From the NCBI GenBank assembly GCA_964036665.1, contig OZ038533.1, forward strand, positions 13,735,075 to 13,799,074: a stretch of 64,000 bases of DNA. The letters run 5' to 3'. Below are positions 1 to 8,804 of the stretch, piece by piece. Source of the stretch: Gordius sp. MW1. Lineage: Eukaryota > Nematomorpha > Gordioida > Gordea > Gordiidae. The position numbers were made by a program, and so were the translations under genes. The notes under the pieces were generated by a model that was given only the letters and a program-made list of their open reading frames with translations, ran no database searches and was not told where the DNA came from. The number at the start of each line of letters is the position of its first letter. The stretch's first letter is position 1.

Positions 1-488
1 CTTTGAGGTTCCATAGCAGATGGCGGACTTTTTAAAACTTGGGTGCATTTTCAGGTTTGTAGCAATCGCAGTTATAAAAAGTTAAAAGTGATCGAAAATA
101 GAATTTTGACTGTCGTTAGTCCCGTTCAAATAACAAGAAGGTTTTAATTGTTATGCTTTAGATCTTAAATTTATATGTAAAAAAACACACCCATAATTTA
201 CAAAATTAACGATCATCGAATTTGAATTTATATTACAATTTTTAAATTGGTATTTATCTCATGTCAAATGTTTGAAAACTTGAAAAGTCCTACTCTTCAG
301 CAAAATAATATAGAGTATGCGTAAAAATCGTTTTCAAAACATAATCAGACAACTCTAGACAGTCCATACACACAAATATTCCAAGGTTTGAGTTTTTCTG
401 GTTATTAGGTTTAAAATTAATTAAAAATAATCCAACCAATATTTCGATGAAAACATGAGTGTCTGATGGATATAACACAGTAAAGCAA
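1..488. other. AT-rich flank, no gene seen
   Basis: I see no coding exon, RNA gene or repeat boundary here. The short minus-strand open frame at 290-493 has low-complexity AT-rich composition and no recognisable domain. Confidence 0.5.
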
Positions 489-627
489 TTCATAAAAGGG
501 TGTTATTTAAATGCATAGTGAAAAATTCCATAATGCTCAGTTGTTTGTGCTCAGTTTTTAATTCAACTTGCTCAGATTTTTAATTAAAAATGTTCAGTTT
601 ATTTTATGCTCAGATTTTAATTAAAAA

Positions 628-785
628 GTGCTCAGTTTTTTTGTAAACAAATGTTCAGTAATTTTTCAAAAAATATTCAGTTTTTTTTCAAAAAATGTTA
701 AGTTTTTTTTTCAAAAAATATTCAGTTTTTTTCAAAAAAATGTTCAGTTTTTTTTCAAAAAAATATTTTGTTTTTTTTTCAAAAT
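628..785. repeat. Degenerate tandem tgttcagttttttttcaaaaaa repeat
   Basis: Iterated ttcag followed by a T-run and an A-run gives about seven imperfect 20-25 bp units inside the left end of the element. The open frame across it is a low-complexity artefact. A shorter version is present in copy 2 at 2470-2575, so the array length varies between copies. Confidence 0.7.
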
Positions 786-1150
786 ATGCTCAGTTGTTAT
801 TAAAATCACTAAATCTAACCCTAACCCTTGCCTATATTACATTTTGCCTATAATACATTTTGCACAGAAGTGTTATTGAGCTGTGGAAACGCTAGAGAGC
901 TTTAATAATAGTTATAAATTATTCATTTAAATCGCGTATTTATAAAAATTATTTTTATCTGTGGAAACCTTAGAGAGCTTTTATAATCGTTGTAAGTTAA
1001 TAAAAATTGTCTATATTAAGTACATAAATCAAAGTATATTAAAAACAAACAAAATGATGCCTTTAATAATCATTTATTAAAATAATATATATAAAAACCT
1101 AATAAAATGTTATAGCTGCTATATATAAGTGATATAACCAAAAATATTTT

Positions 1151-1240
1151 GAGGTGTAATAGCTCAGTGGATTGAACGTCTGACTAGCAGCTTCAATAGC
1201 TCGTACCTCGCAGGTTCGATACCCGCACCTATCTCATTTT
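1151..1240 (+). ncRNA. tRNA-like Pol III unit inside transposon, copy 1
   Basis: The sequence contains a consensus A box (tagctcagtgg) and a consensus B box (ggttcgatacc), spaced about 45 bp apart. A possible acceptor stem is gaggtgt with gcaccta, and the T stem pairs 4 of 5. A TTTT run follows at about 1237, as expected for a Pol III terminator. The anticodon arm does not fold cleanly, so this is tRNA-derived rather than a proven tRNA gene. It recurs with few changes at 2938-3027. Confidence 0.6.
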
Positions 1241-1581
1241 AATTAAAAATTAAAACCACTTTGCATAAAAAAACTTGGCAAGTATAATTAATCTCTGAGC
1301 AAATAAATAAAAATCTGAACATTTAATAAAAAACTTAACATTTAATTCAAAACTTGGCAAATTGAATAAAAAACTTGGAAAATGGCAATAAAAACTTTGC
1401 ACTTTGAATAAAAAACTATGCAAAATAATTTGTTCTCTTCATAAAAGGCAAGCCTTTTAGATTCGTTTTCAGATGTGGTGTGAGACCCCTAAAGCCGGCT
1501 ATCTTATTATCTTGTAACAGTAGGATCAGACGATGCTGTCATAAATGACTTAGCTACCTTTCAATTTTGAATCTTTTAATG

Positions 1582-2294
1582 CAGTGGTTCTTAACCTTTT
1601 TATACACGCGACCCCCCAAATATTTTATAACTTGTTTGCGGCCCCCCATTTTTTTCATAATAATTTATATTTGTTTTATTATCTATAATATATTGATTTT
1701 CTATTATTTTTTCATTTTATTGTATATTAAACATAAAACACAACTTTATTATTTCATTATCTATTTAAAATTTAAATAGATAATAAATAATAATAACATA
1801 AAAACAATGTTTAAAATAAAAAATATATGCATTCGGAAATATATTTAATGAGATTTCTGCTGCTGAACATCTTCAGCCAATTTGTTAATTCTTGGTTCAA
1901 TTGATTGTAATGCTATCCTCATGCAGGAATCTAGTCGCAATCGATTGCGTTTTTTAGTTTTTATATCCACCATAGTTGAGAAGCCTTTTTCACACAAATA
2001 TGTACTAGCGAAAGGCAGCAAATTTTGAATTGCTGCTGAAAATAATGGAGGATATTCTGCACGAATTTGTATCCAAAATTGCGGCAAACTTTTAGTTTTA
2101 AACAAAATTTTAAATTACAATCATTTAATAATTCTAATAATGAATCTTAAGGCAATGAGTTCGAATCCCCTGGTGAGTATTTTTTCTAAAGCTTTTCTGA
2201 ATATTTTTTATTTTATTCTAAAAAAATTTGGCGACCCCCGGCAAACTTCTCGCGACCCCCTAGAGGGTCGCGACCCCCAGGTTAAGAATCACTG
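1582..2294 (-). mobile_element. hAT non-autonomous element with perfect 8-bp TSD
   Basis: Terminal inverted repeats cagtggttcttaacct and aggttaagaatcactg are typical of Charlie-like hAT elements. The flanks carry the 8-bp duplication ttttaatg (1574-1581 and 2295-2302). The subterminal regions are rich in gcgaccccc. The body keeps only the 3' end of a transposase gene. Confidence 0.9.
1845..2105 (-). pseudogene. hAT transposase C-terminal remnant
   Basis: An 86-codon minus-strand frame resembles the C-terminal dimerisation region of ZBED5/FAM200-type hAT transposases. It has the pattern FWxxxRxEYP, then LPFxxTYLCEKGFS, then KTKKRNRL, and ends with SIEPRI. The BED finger, the catalytic core and most of the protein (normally about 600 aa) are missing. 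It is a deletion remnant carried inside the hAT element. Confidence 0.8.
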
Positions 2295-2937
2295 TTTTAA
2301 TGTATATTTCTAATCTTGACAATCGCTTAATTATTAAAGGGTGTTATTTAAATGCATAGTGAAAAATTCCATAATGCTCAGTTGTTTGTGCTCAGTTTTT
2401 AATTCAACTTGCTCAGATTTTTAATTAAAAATGTTCAGTTTTTTTTATGCTCAGATTTTAATTAAAAAGTGCTCAGTTTTTTTGTAAACAAATGTTCAGT
2501 AATTTTTTAAAAAATGTTCAGTTTTTTTTTTCAAAAAAATATTTCGTTTTTTTTAAAATATGCTCAGTTGTTATTAAAATCACTAAATCTAACCCTAACC
2601 CTTGCCTATATTACATTTTGCCTATATTACATTTTGCACAGAAGTGTTATTGAGCTGTGGAAACGCTAGAGAGCTTTAATAATAGTTATAAATTCATTTA
2701 AATCGCGTATTTATAAAAATTATTTTTATCTGTGGAAACCTTAGAGAGCTTTTATAATCGTTGTAAGTTATTACTCTATTTGTATAATAAAAATTGTCTA
2801 TATTAAGTACATAAATCAAAGTATATGAAAAACAAACAAAATGATGCCTTTAATAATCATTTATTAAAATAATATATATAAAAACCTAATAAAATGTTAT
2901 AGCTGCTATATATAAGTGATATAACCAAAAATATTTT

Positions 2938-3027
2938 GAGGTGTAATAGCTCAGTGGATTGAACGTCTGACTATCAGCTTCAATAGCTCGTACCTCGCAG
3001 GTTCGATACCCGCACCTATCTCGTTTT
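2938..3027 (+). ncRNA. tRNA-like Pol III unit, copy 2
   Basis: Nearly identical to 1151-1240: both boxes are intact, one base differs in the region equivalent to the anticodon arm, and a TTTT run again follows. Preservation in both copies shows the unit travels with the transposon. Confidence 0.6.
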
Positions 3028-3173
3028 AATTAAAAATTAAAACCACTTTGCATAAAAAAACTTGGCAAGTATAATTAATCTCTGAGCAAATAAATAAAAA
3101 TCTGAACATTTAATAAAAACAAATAATTATAATTATGATATACACGAATAAAAAATATAAAAACGCGCTATAA

Positions 3174-5984
3174 CTAAACGGATGGCATTGATCCGTGTAT
3201 GGAAATCGTGTTGGATTTAACGATTTCCATTGTGATCTTTTGCCTGATAAAAAAGTATTCTTTGGGATCGTGAGTAATGGAGGTTATATATTTTGAAATT
3301 TGTTTTAGGAATTGGCTGCCCTCGGGACCTAAGTTACCGAGGGTCGTAGCTACTACTGGTATGAAAATAATATTGTTTAGGTATTTGTATTTATCCTCCT
3401 TCTTTCTCTCAGTAGAAGAGATGAGGTCGGGAGAGGCGTTAGATTTGGCGAATACGTCCACTGCAGTGAAGTCCCAGCAGGCGTTTAGGCCACGAGCCCA
3501 CGGGATGATTGTTACTCCATCGGGTCTTTTCCCGTCAGTGGAGCTTAGGCCAGTGGGTTCTATTGTATTGGGAAAGCCGGCTTTCTTCAAAGATTGTCCG
3601 ATTATTTTATTTATTGTGGCATGACGGGGATGCCGCCCCTTGCTGTATTGGCAGTGTAGAGGATGATGGCCGTTTGCAAGAACGGGTTGGCGGCAGAGGT
3701 CGCAGTTGAATGGGGACACAATTTCACAGCCGAGGCGTAGGCCTACAGCTATTCGGAGTTCCTCGCCCGACAGGTGTAACCCTAGGTTTTGGCTTGGTAG
3801 GGCCTCGAGCCATTCGTAACCCCCGGAGGATGCCCAATTGAAGTGGAGATTTCCCAAAGATAGGTTGTTCGAAGTGAGGTAAGCTACGGAACGTGCTATC
3901 AGTGGTAAGTCCCAATCCTTTTGGGTGGTTCCATTCGGGTAAGTAGCGGAATCCAGTTTGAGGTCATCCCACGCCTGAAGGGCGCTGTCGAGGTGCGGGT
4001 CTTGGGTTTGAGTGATTTGCTTGATTAACTCATCCGTTGATAAACGGGATGAAATGAACCCTGCTAGTGAGAGTAGATGGGGGGGTCGGATGCCTATACC
4101 ACCACTCTTGGAGGGAAGGGTGGCTTGGAGCCATTGGAGAGGGCTAAATTTAAGGTTTAGGCACCTTTCGACTAGCAATTGGATTTTTTTTTCCATCGCG
4201 TGGAGTAGGTTAACGGCTAGGAAGACGGGCGAGGCGCGTAATGCATAGTTAATTTTGGGTATTAGGAGGAAGTTTTTTAAGAGGAAAAAGGCATGGTGGG
4301 GAGTTAGACGCTCCAGGGTGTGGGATATGGAGTCGATGAAACCGGAGAAATGCTCTAAGAATGTTTCAGTTGTTTTAACGCCTCCAATGGGAGCGCCTAA
4401 GTAATGAAAGTCATCTCTTGATATGACTGGGAATGGGAGGGAGAGTTTGTCAATTGTGAGATCTTTGGTGAAGATCTCACATTTCGATGTGTTTAGGCTG
4501 AGTGATATATTGTCTGCGAAGCCATTGATGATCTGTGGGATTTGCCGGACTGCTTCGGCTGGGCCGACCAGGAATCCGTCATCAAGGTACCATAAATTGC
4601 ATGAGAAGGCTCCTAGGGAGGAGAGTTTATCGATGATAGTTTGAATGGCCAAACAGAAAAGGGCCGGGCCCAAAGGATCTCCTTGTTGGATCCCTTGGGA
4701 TGATTTGATTATTTGGTCCCCAAAGAGTAGATACGTTGGGTTCCCATAGCTATTTAACAGAAACTGATGGTATTCCGGAAATTGTTGTATGAACGGTTCA
4801 ATAAAGGCTGCTCGGTTTACGCTGTTAAAGGCGTTTTTAAAATCGAGTTTCACCAGGAGGTCATTTGATGAAGAAGACTCAAGAAATGTTCGAGCTACAT
4901 GGGAAGCAGCCTCGCATCCTCCTTTCACGCCAAAACCAAGTTGGTTTGGGAGGAGAGAAGCCGTTAAAGGTGAACGGATTCGAGAGGTTATTATTTTGGA
5001 AACCATGCGTCGGAGGACTGATCCAACAACAATGGGTCGGATCGAACCATCTGGTTTTTTAAAAGCAATCAGTTTTCCACCAAATAGGAGAGGAACTATT
5101 TCAGAAGGAAAATGTCCCCGCCTTATTATGTTACAAAGGTTGGTTAAGTTGGCTAGAAGAGCATGTGAACCGCTAAGTTGAGGTTTGGTGAGGTCCTGAA
5201 GGTAAATTGGTCGTATACCATCGAGGCCCCCGGCTGAGTCTTTTTTGAAAGACATAAGAGCTTCGGCTACTTCTTGGAGAGTGAAGTCCATGAGGGGAAT
5301 ATCTGAGACGTTTAGGAGGTTAGGCGGTAATGGATGACCTTCGGGGTGTTTTTGCAGGAGGAGGTCGAAGGTGGTATTGGTATTTGGCGCTATTGAGTCA
5401 TCCGATTCCAGGATTTTAAGCGCTGAGCGGATTTCCATGTTGTTGATTTTGTTGGCTATCCTTTTAGCTTTGTTGTCAACTGGGTGATGGTTGTGCTTCA
5501 AGGGTGGTTTTAAGGGATTAAGGAGATCAAATTCCAAGATTGATGCTTTAATGTCTTTTGAGAGGTGCTTTGTAGCAGGGTTGGGGATGGCTAGAGTGTG
5601 AAAACTAAGGGTAAAGAGGCTTTCCCAATTCTTATGATTAGCAGGGTTGTGTATGATTGAGGTAATAATTTGGTTTAGGAGAGTACTAAAACATTCACGA
5701 GCACCTCTGGGAATCCTAGAGATGGTGTTAGGTTTTTGGAGGCTTATTATTTGGCTAGCCCAAGAAGAGTCATTTTGTTTCGGGGGTTTATCAGGAGCAA
5801 GCACGTGCTCAGGGGTTGCGTTGTGGTGGCTGTTAAAGAAACTGCTACTGGAGATTGTTGATGTACTTGAGGGAAATGAGTTTGATAATGGGCAACGGTT
5901 ATCACGGGGACCATGGATGATAAATTTGCCAGCTTTAGTGAGTGTAAAAGTCTTATTGCAAGATGGGCAATTTGTGGTAGGCAT
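3174..5984 (-). CDS. Reverse transcriptase with CCHC finger and RLE-like nuclease
   Basis: An intact 936-aa single-ORF polyprotein. An N-terminal CCHC finger uses C6, C9, H24 and C31. The reverse transcriptase spans about 250-560, with KPDGSIRP near 310, the first catalytic Asp at D381 (VKLDFKNAF), GIQQGDPLGP near 431 and the YLDD box at 466-469. A C-terminal CCHC-like knuckle (C761, C764, H773/H777, C778) precedes a PD-(D/E)xK-like pattern: RPDG at 820, WDFTAVD at 837 and a Lys-rich ERKKEDKY at 859. This arrangement matches R2-type elements that use a restriction-like endonuclease for target-primed reverse transcription. No apurinic-type endonuclease is present. There are no frameshifts or stops, so the copy could be active. 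Exact clade assignment is inference. Confidence 0.9.
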   Translation of the reverse strand: MPTTNCPSCNKTFTLTKAGKFIIHGPRDNRCPLSNSFPSSTSTISSSSFFNSHHNATPEHVLAPDKPPKQNDSSWASQIISLQKPNTISRIPRGARECFSTLLNQIITSIIHNPANHKNWESLFTLSFHTLAIPNPATKHLSKDIKASILEFDLLNPLKPPLKHNHHPVDNKAKRIANKINNMEIRSALKILESDDSIAPNTNTTFDLLLQKHPEGHPLPPNLLNVSDIPLMDFTLQEVAEALMSFKKDSAGGLDGIRPIYLQDLTKPQLSGSHALLANLTNLCNIIRRGHFPSEIVPLLFGGKLIAFKKPDGSIRPIVVGSVLRRMVSKIITSRIRSPLTASLLPNQLGFGVKGGCEAASHVARTFLESSSSNDLLVKLDFKNAFNSVNRAAFIEPFIQQFPEYHQFLLNSYGNPTYLLFGDQIIKSSQGIQQGDPLGPALFCLAIQTIIDKLSSLGAFSCNLWYLDDGFLVGPAEAVRQIPQIINGFADNISLSLNTSKCEIFTKDLTIDKLSLPFPVISRDDFHYLGAPIGGVKTTETFLEHFSGFIDSISHTLERLTPHHAFFLLKNFLLIPKINYALRASPVFLAVNLLHAMEKKIQLLVERCLNLKFSPLQWLQATLPSKSGGIGIRPPHLLSLAGFISSRLSTDELIKQITQTQDPHLDSALQAWDDLKLDSATYPNGTTQKDWDLPLIARSVAYLTSNNLSLGNLHFNWASSGGYEWLEALPSQNLGLHLSGEELRIAVGLRLGCEIVSPFNCDLCRQPVLANGHHPLHCQYSKGRHPRHATINKIIGQSLKKAGFPNTIEPTGLSSTDGKRPDGVTIIPWARGLNACWDFTAVDVFAKSNASPDLISSTERKKEDKYKYLNNIIFIPVVATTLGNLGPEGSQFLKQISKYITSITHDPKEYFFIRQKITMEIVKSNTISIHGSMPSV

Positions 5985-6126
5985 GTCAAAATGGAGAAAT
6001 AGTAATTTAACAGCTTACATATAAGAAATAGACATAGTTATATTAATTATAGAGGAAGGATACGGGAAAATCTTAAGGATATAGTGGGGGAGCATTGATG
6101 TTGTTTTAAAGAAAAAAAAAAAAAAA

Positions 6127-6407
6127 AATTTTGTTACCTTGATTAGGTAAATTATTTTGTAAAAGAGATGAGATTCCATATTGTAAAGGTTGGTTCTAAT
6201 TATGTTACTACTTGCCTAATAAGGAACATTGGTGTCGTTTAATAGAAAAAAAAAAATTACTAATTTTTGTTACCATGATTAGGATGAATTATTTTGTGAA
6301 AGATATGAGATTGCATATTGAAAAGGTTGGTTCTAATGATGTTAAAAGATTCCTATATATATAATTTGAATGTTTGGGTATTTAACTTTAGGTCTAAATA
6401 TGTGTTG

Positions 6408-6470
<63 letters not shown>

Positions 6471-6660
6471 GGAAGTTAAAAGAAATTTTATGTTACCTTG
6501 TTTAGATAAATTATTTTGTAGAAGATATGAGATTGCATATTGTAAAGGTTGGTTCTAATTATGTTAAAAGATTCCTATTTATATAATTTAAATGTTTGGG
6601 TATTTAAATTTAGGTCTAAATATGTGTTGATTAAACAAAACAAAAATTTTAAAAATATGG
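6127..6660 (-). promoter_or_regulatory. Tandem 5' monomers of the non-LTR element
   Basis: Three imperfect direct repeats of about 95-170 bp (near 6127-6220, 6262-6420 and 6484-6660) share the core tattttgtaaaag...gagatt...atattg...aaggttggttctaat. They lie upstream of the ORF in its 5' leader. By analogy with other non-LTR elements they may be promoter monomers; that role is inference. Confidence 0.5.
6411..6467. repeat. 57-bp A homopolymer
   Basis: An uninterrupted A57 run at the end of the second 5' monomer. Shorter A-runs occupy the equivalent position near 6111-6128 and 6246-6257. The exact length is uncertain because homopolymers are error-prone in sequencing. Confidence 0.9.
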
Positions 6661-7149
6661 AAGTTAATAAAGTAGTGATAAGAAATGTATAAATAATTGA
6701 AATACTGACAGTGAAGGGTTTTGAGGTTACTAAATGGAGGAATCAGTATGCTTTGAATAGTAAGTTGTGATGTAATTAATTGGGTTGATTGTTTTCATTA
6801 TTTGTGTGTTTGTGAAGAGTTTTTGAAGAGTTTCCAGGTAAATTAGTAGAGGATTCAGTTTGCTTTGATTAGTAGTGATGATGATAGCAGATCATTTGAG
6901 GGATATACAAATACGTATTTGGAATGCAGGATCAATAGGGATAGATTCCATATATAATATATGATAAAATGGATTTATTGCAATTTTCGAAGATATATTT
7001 AACCGCCATTTTTCATTAATTTAATCATTCTAAAAACTTAACATTTAATTCAAAACTTGGCAAATTGAATAAAAAACTTGCAAAATGGCAATAAAAACTT
7101 TGCACTTTGAATAAAAAACTATGCAAAATAATTTGTTCTCATTATTAAA

Positions 7150-8804
7150 TTGTATTTCAAAGGGGAATATTGAAGCTACGACAACAGTGCAATCGTGTCA
7201 AATGCCTATTGATCGATATAAAATCCTTACAGAAGAAAGGATTTATACCGCAAAGGAATATTTCTAACGCGTATCGTTGGCACGATAACGAGGCTTTTAA
7301 TTGTTAAATATTGCATATAGTAGAATCACGCCTTAAGTCCAGGAAAATATTTTGCAATGTCCAAAGATATGCAATAAAATTGTGGGCGGCGTTGTGTGCT
7401 CTGATTAAATGTTGATGCCGCAAAAGTATCTTTTTGATGTAGAAATTGGTGCTCCTCATTATTTGAATTGGATGTCGCTTACCACAATGCCTGCCAGCTC
7501 TATTGTTTTACAAAAAAATCATCAAACTATGCAATTTTACAAAATGAATCGTTCTAAATTATGGTTAAAATACGGCCGACTTCCTAAATTACCTCATAAT
7601 CTTAGAGTTTCCAAGGTCACCGACGCGATAGACGGTCCTCAACGAAAAAGGGGCACTCAACGGCGTTGTTGCTCTGTGTGCAGCTAAGCAACTACAATTA
7701 CATGCCCATTCTCCCAGACCTCACATTATTGTTCCAATATAATTAATTAATTTTTTTCACTCATCTTAGTAATTTAATAAAGATAGTAAGCTTATTTTTA
7801 TGTCTCCCAATGAAATCTGTAGGTGACACCCCTTTATTTGCTGAACTAGGCCATTTTTCTAGAATTTTAAAATTGTTTAAGCATTTGGAGCATATTGGAA
7901 TTTTTTATCGTGGTTGTACCGTTGTCGGGTTAATTAATCATAGATTCCGGTATTACTTAAAAATATTATACATAATTGCATTAATTTAAAAGATACGTCC
8001 CGTGTGGAAATGTAAGATTCATAACCATTAACTCAAATCTTTAAATCAAACCCGAACCGAAGGCATTTTAAAATTTTTAAACCGAACCCGACCCAAAAGC
8101 ATTTCAAAATTTGCAACCCGAACTCGACCCAAAGGCATTTCAAAATTTTCACGGGTCTGGGTCGGGTTTCGGGTCAGCCGTGCAGGTCTCTAGGCTGTTT
8201 GTTGTGCGAACTGCGAAGAATTTCTATTATGAATGTATAGTTGGCTAAATTTTAATTTGGTTCGGCCTCCCGAAGTTTTTAGTGAGGCTCGGGCTCATGC
8301 AGGGCTCTACTCTTGACCCATTCAAGATAGTAATGATTTAGATCTTTTTCAGTGGCGTAGGCAGGATTGGCTCAAGGGGGAGTGTTTCAAAATTTTGATA
8401 AATAATATGATTAAACTAAAATTTATTAAAATTGTATACATCAGTCGTAGACAGAATTCCTCAAGGAAGGGGGGGGGGGCTAGTTATAACTTTGTGTCAA
8501 AAAATTTTTTAACAAAAATAAATACATTATATAAATATAATGTCTACATTTAGAAAAAGTATTAACAGGTAAATTATTTCAATTTTGTGATCCAATTCCT
8601 CGTGTGGTCTTTCTTGGGATGCATTTTTCAAATAGCTTCATTAAAATTTTTGAAAAAGCCAACCAGGGTCATTGTTTAGACTAGATGCACTGGCCTTATG
8701 GGCTTAATTGAAGGCCCGAGCCCGGCTCCCTACATTTTTTTCAAAGACACATCCAGCCTAGCTTGGACCCTCCCCGTATTTTTTTATTTGCGGCTTTTTT
8801 ATGA
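7150..8804. other. Degenerate transposon fragments, no confident gene
   Basis: The plus-strand open frame at 7409-7687 has normal amino-acid composition but no family I recognise and no splice context I can support. The remainder holds ggcccga / gggtcggg-rich hAT scraps near 8030-8310 and 8690-8720, a cagtggcgtaggcagg MITE end at about 8351, and a G-run at 8469. Confidence 0.4.
7945..8205. mobile_element. Fragment of a cccgaccc-rich hAT-like family
   Basis: This stretch parallels the right end of the element at 38609-39593: attaatttaaaagat, then cataacca, then a series of aacccgaccc motifs, ending gggtca.ccgtgcagg..tcta. Only the right part is present. No duplication was found. Confidence 0.55.

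Larger units (their letters stand above)
498..1437. mobile_element. MULE-like non-autonomous transposon, copy 1
   Basis: A 940-bp element flanked by a perfect 9-bp duplication, ttcataaaa (489-497 and 1438-1446). The ends are imperfect inverted repeats sharing a subterminal tgcatagt / actatgca core. The left end carries degenerate tgctcagttttt-type repeats and the right end the inverted aaacttggca / aatctgaaca type. The 9-bp duplication suggests a Mutator-like superfamily. No transposase is present. A tRNA-like unit sits in the middle and a taaccctaaccc motif at about 817. A second copy lies at 2339-7140. Confidence 0.8.
3121..7030 (-). mobile_element. Full-length-looking RLE-type non-LTR retrotransposon
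   Basis: The insertion is bounded by a 7-bp duplication taaaaac (3114-3120 and 7031-7037) inside the MULE-like copy 2. On the minus strand it has about 1 kb of 5' sequence with repeated monomers, one 936-codon ORF, and a short 3' UTR without a poly(A) tail. The ORF is visibly more GC-rich than its surroundings. Truncated relatives occur at about 40557-40828 and 43314-43387. Confidence 0.8.
2339..7140. mobile_element. MULE-like element, copy 2, split by a retrotransposon
   Basis: The same family as 498-1437, flanked by the 9-bp duplication attattaaa (2330-2338 and 7141-7149). The left part runs 2339-3120 and the right part about 7031-7140. A 3.9-kb non-LTR retrotransposon lies between them. 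Removing it rejoins a copy collinear with copy 1, including the tRNA-like unit. Confidence 0.85.

Noticed and set aside
1151-1240. A functional tRNA gene
   Set aside because: Boxes and terminator are present, but the anticodon arm does not fold and the unit is duplicated with a transposon, so only a tRNA-like call is justified.
4789-5181. 130-codon plus-strand frame
   Set aside because: Antisense shadow of the 936-aa reverse transcriptase, whose motifs are all on the minus strand.
7409-7687. 92-codon plus-strand frame as a host gene
   Set aside because: Protein-like composition but no recognisable family, splice context or partner exon.
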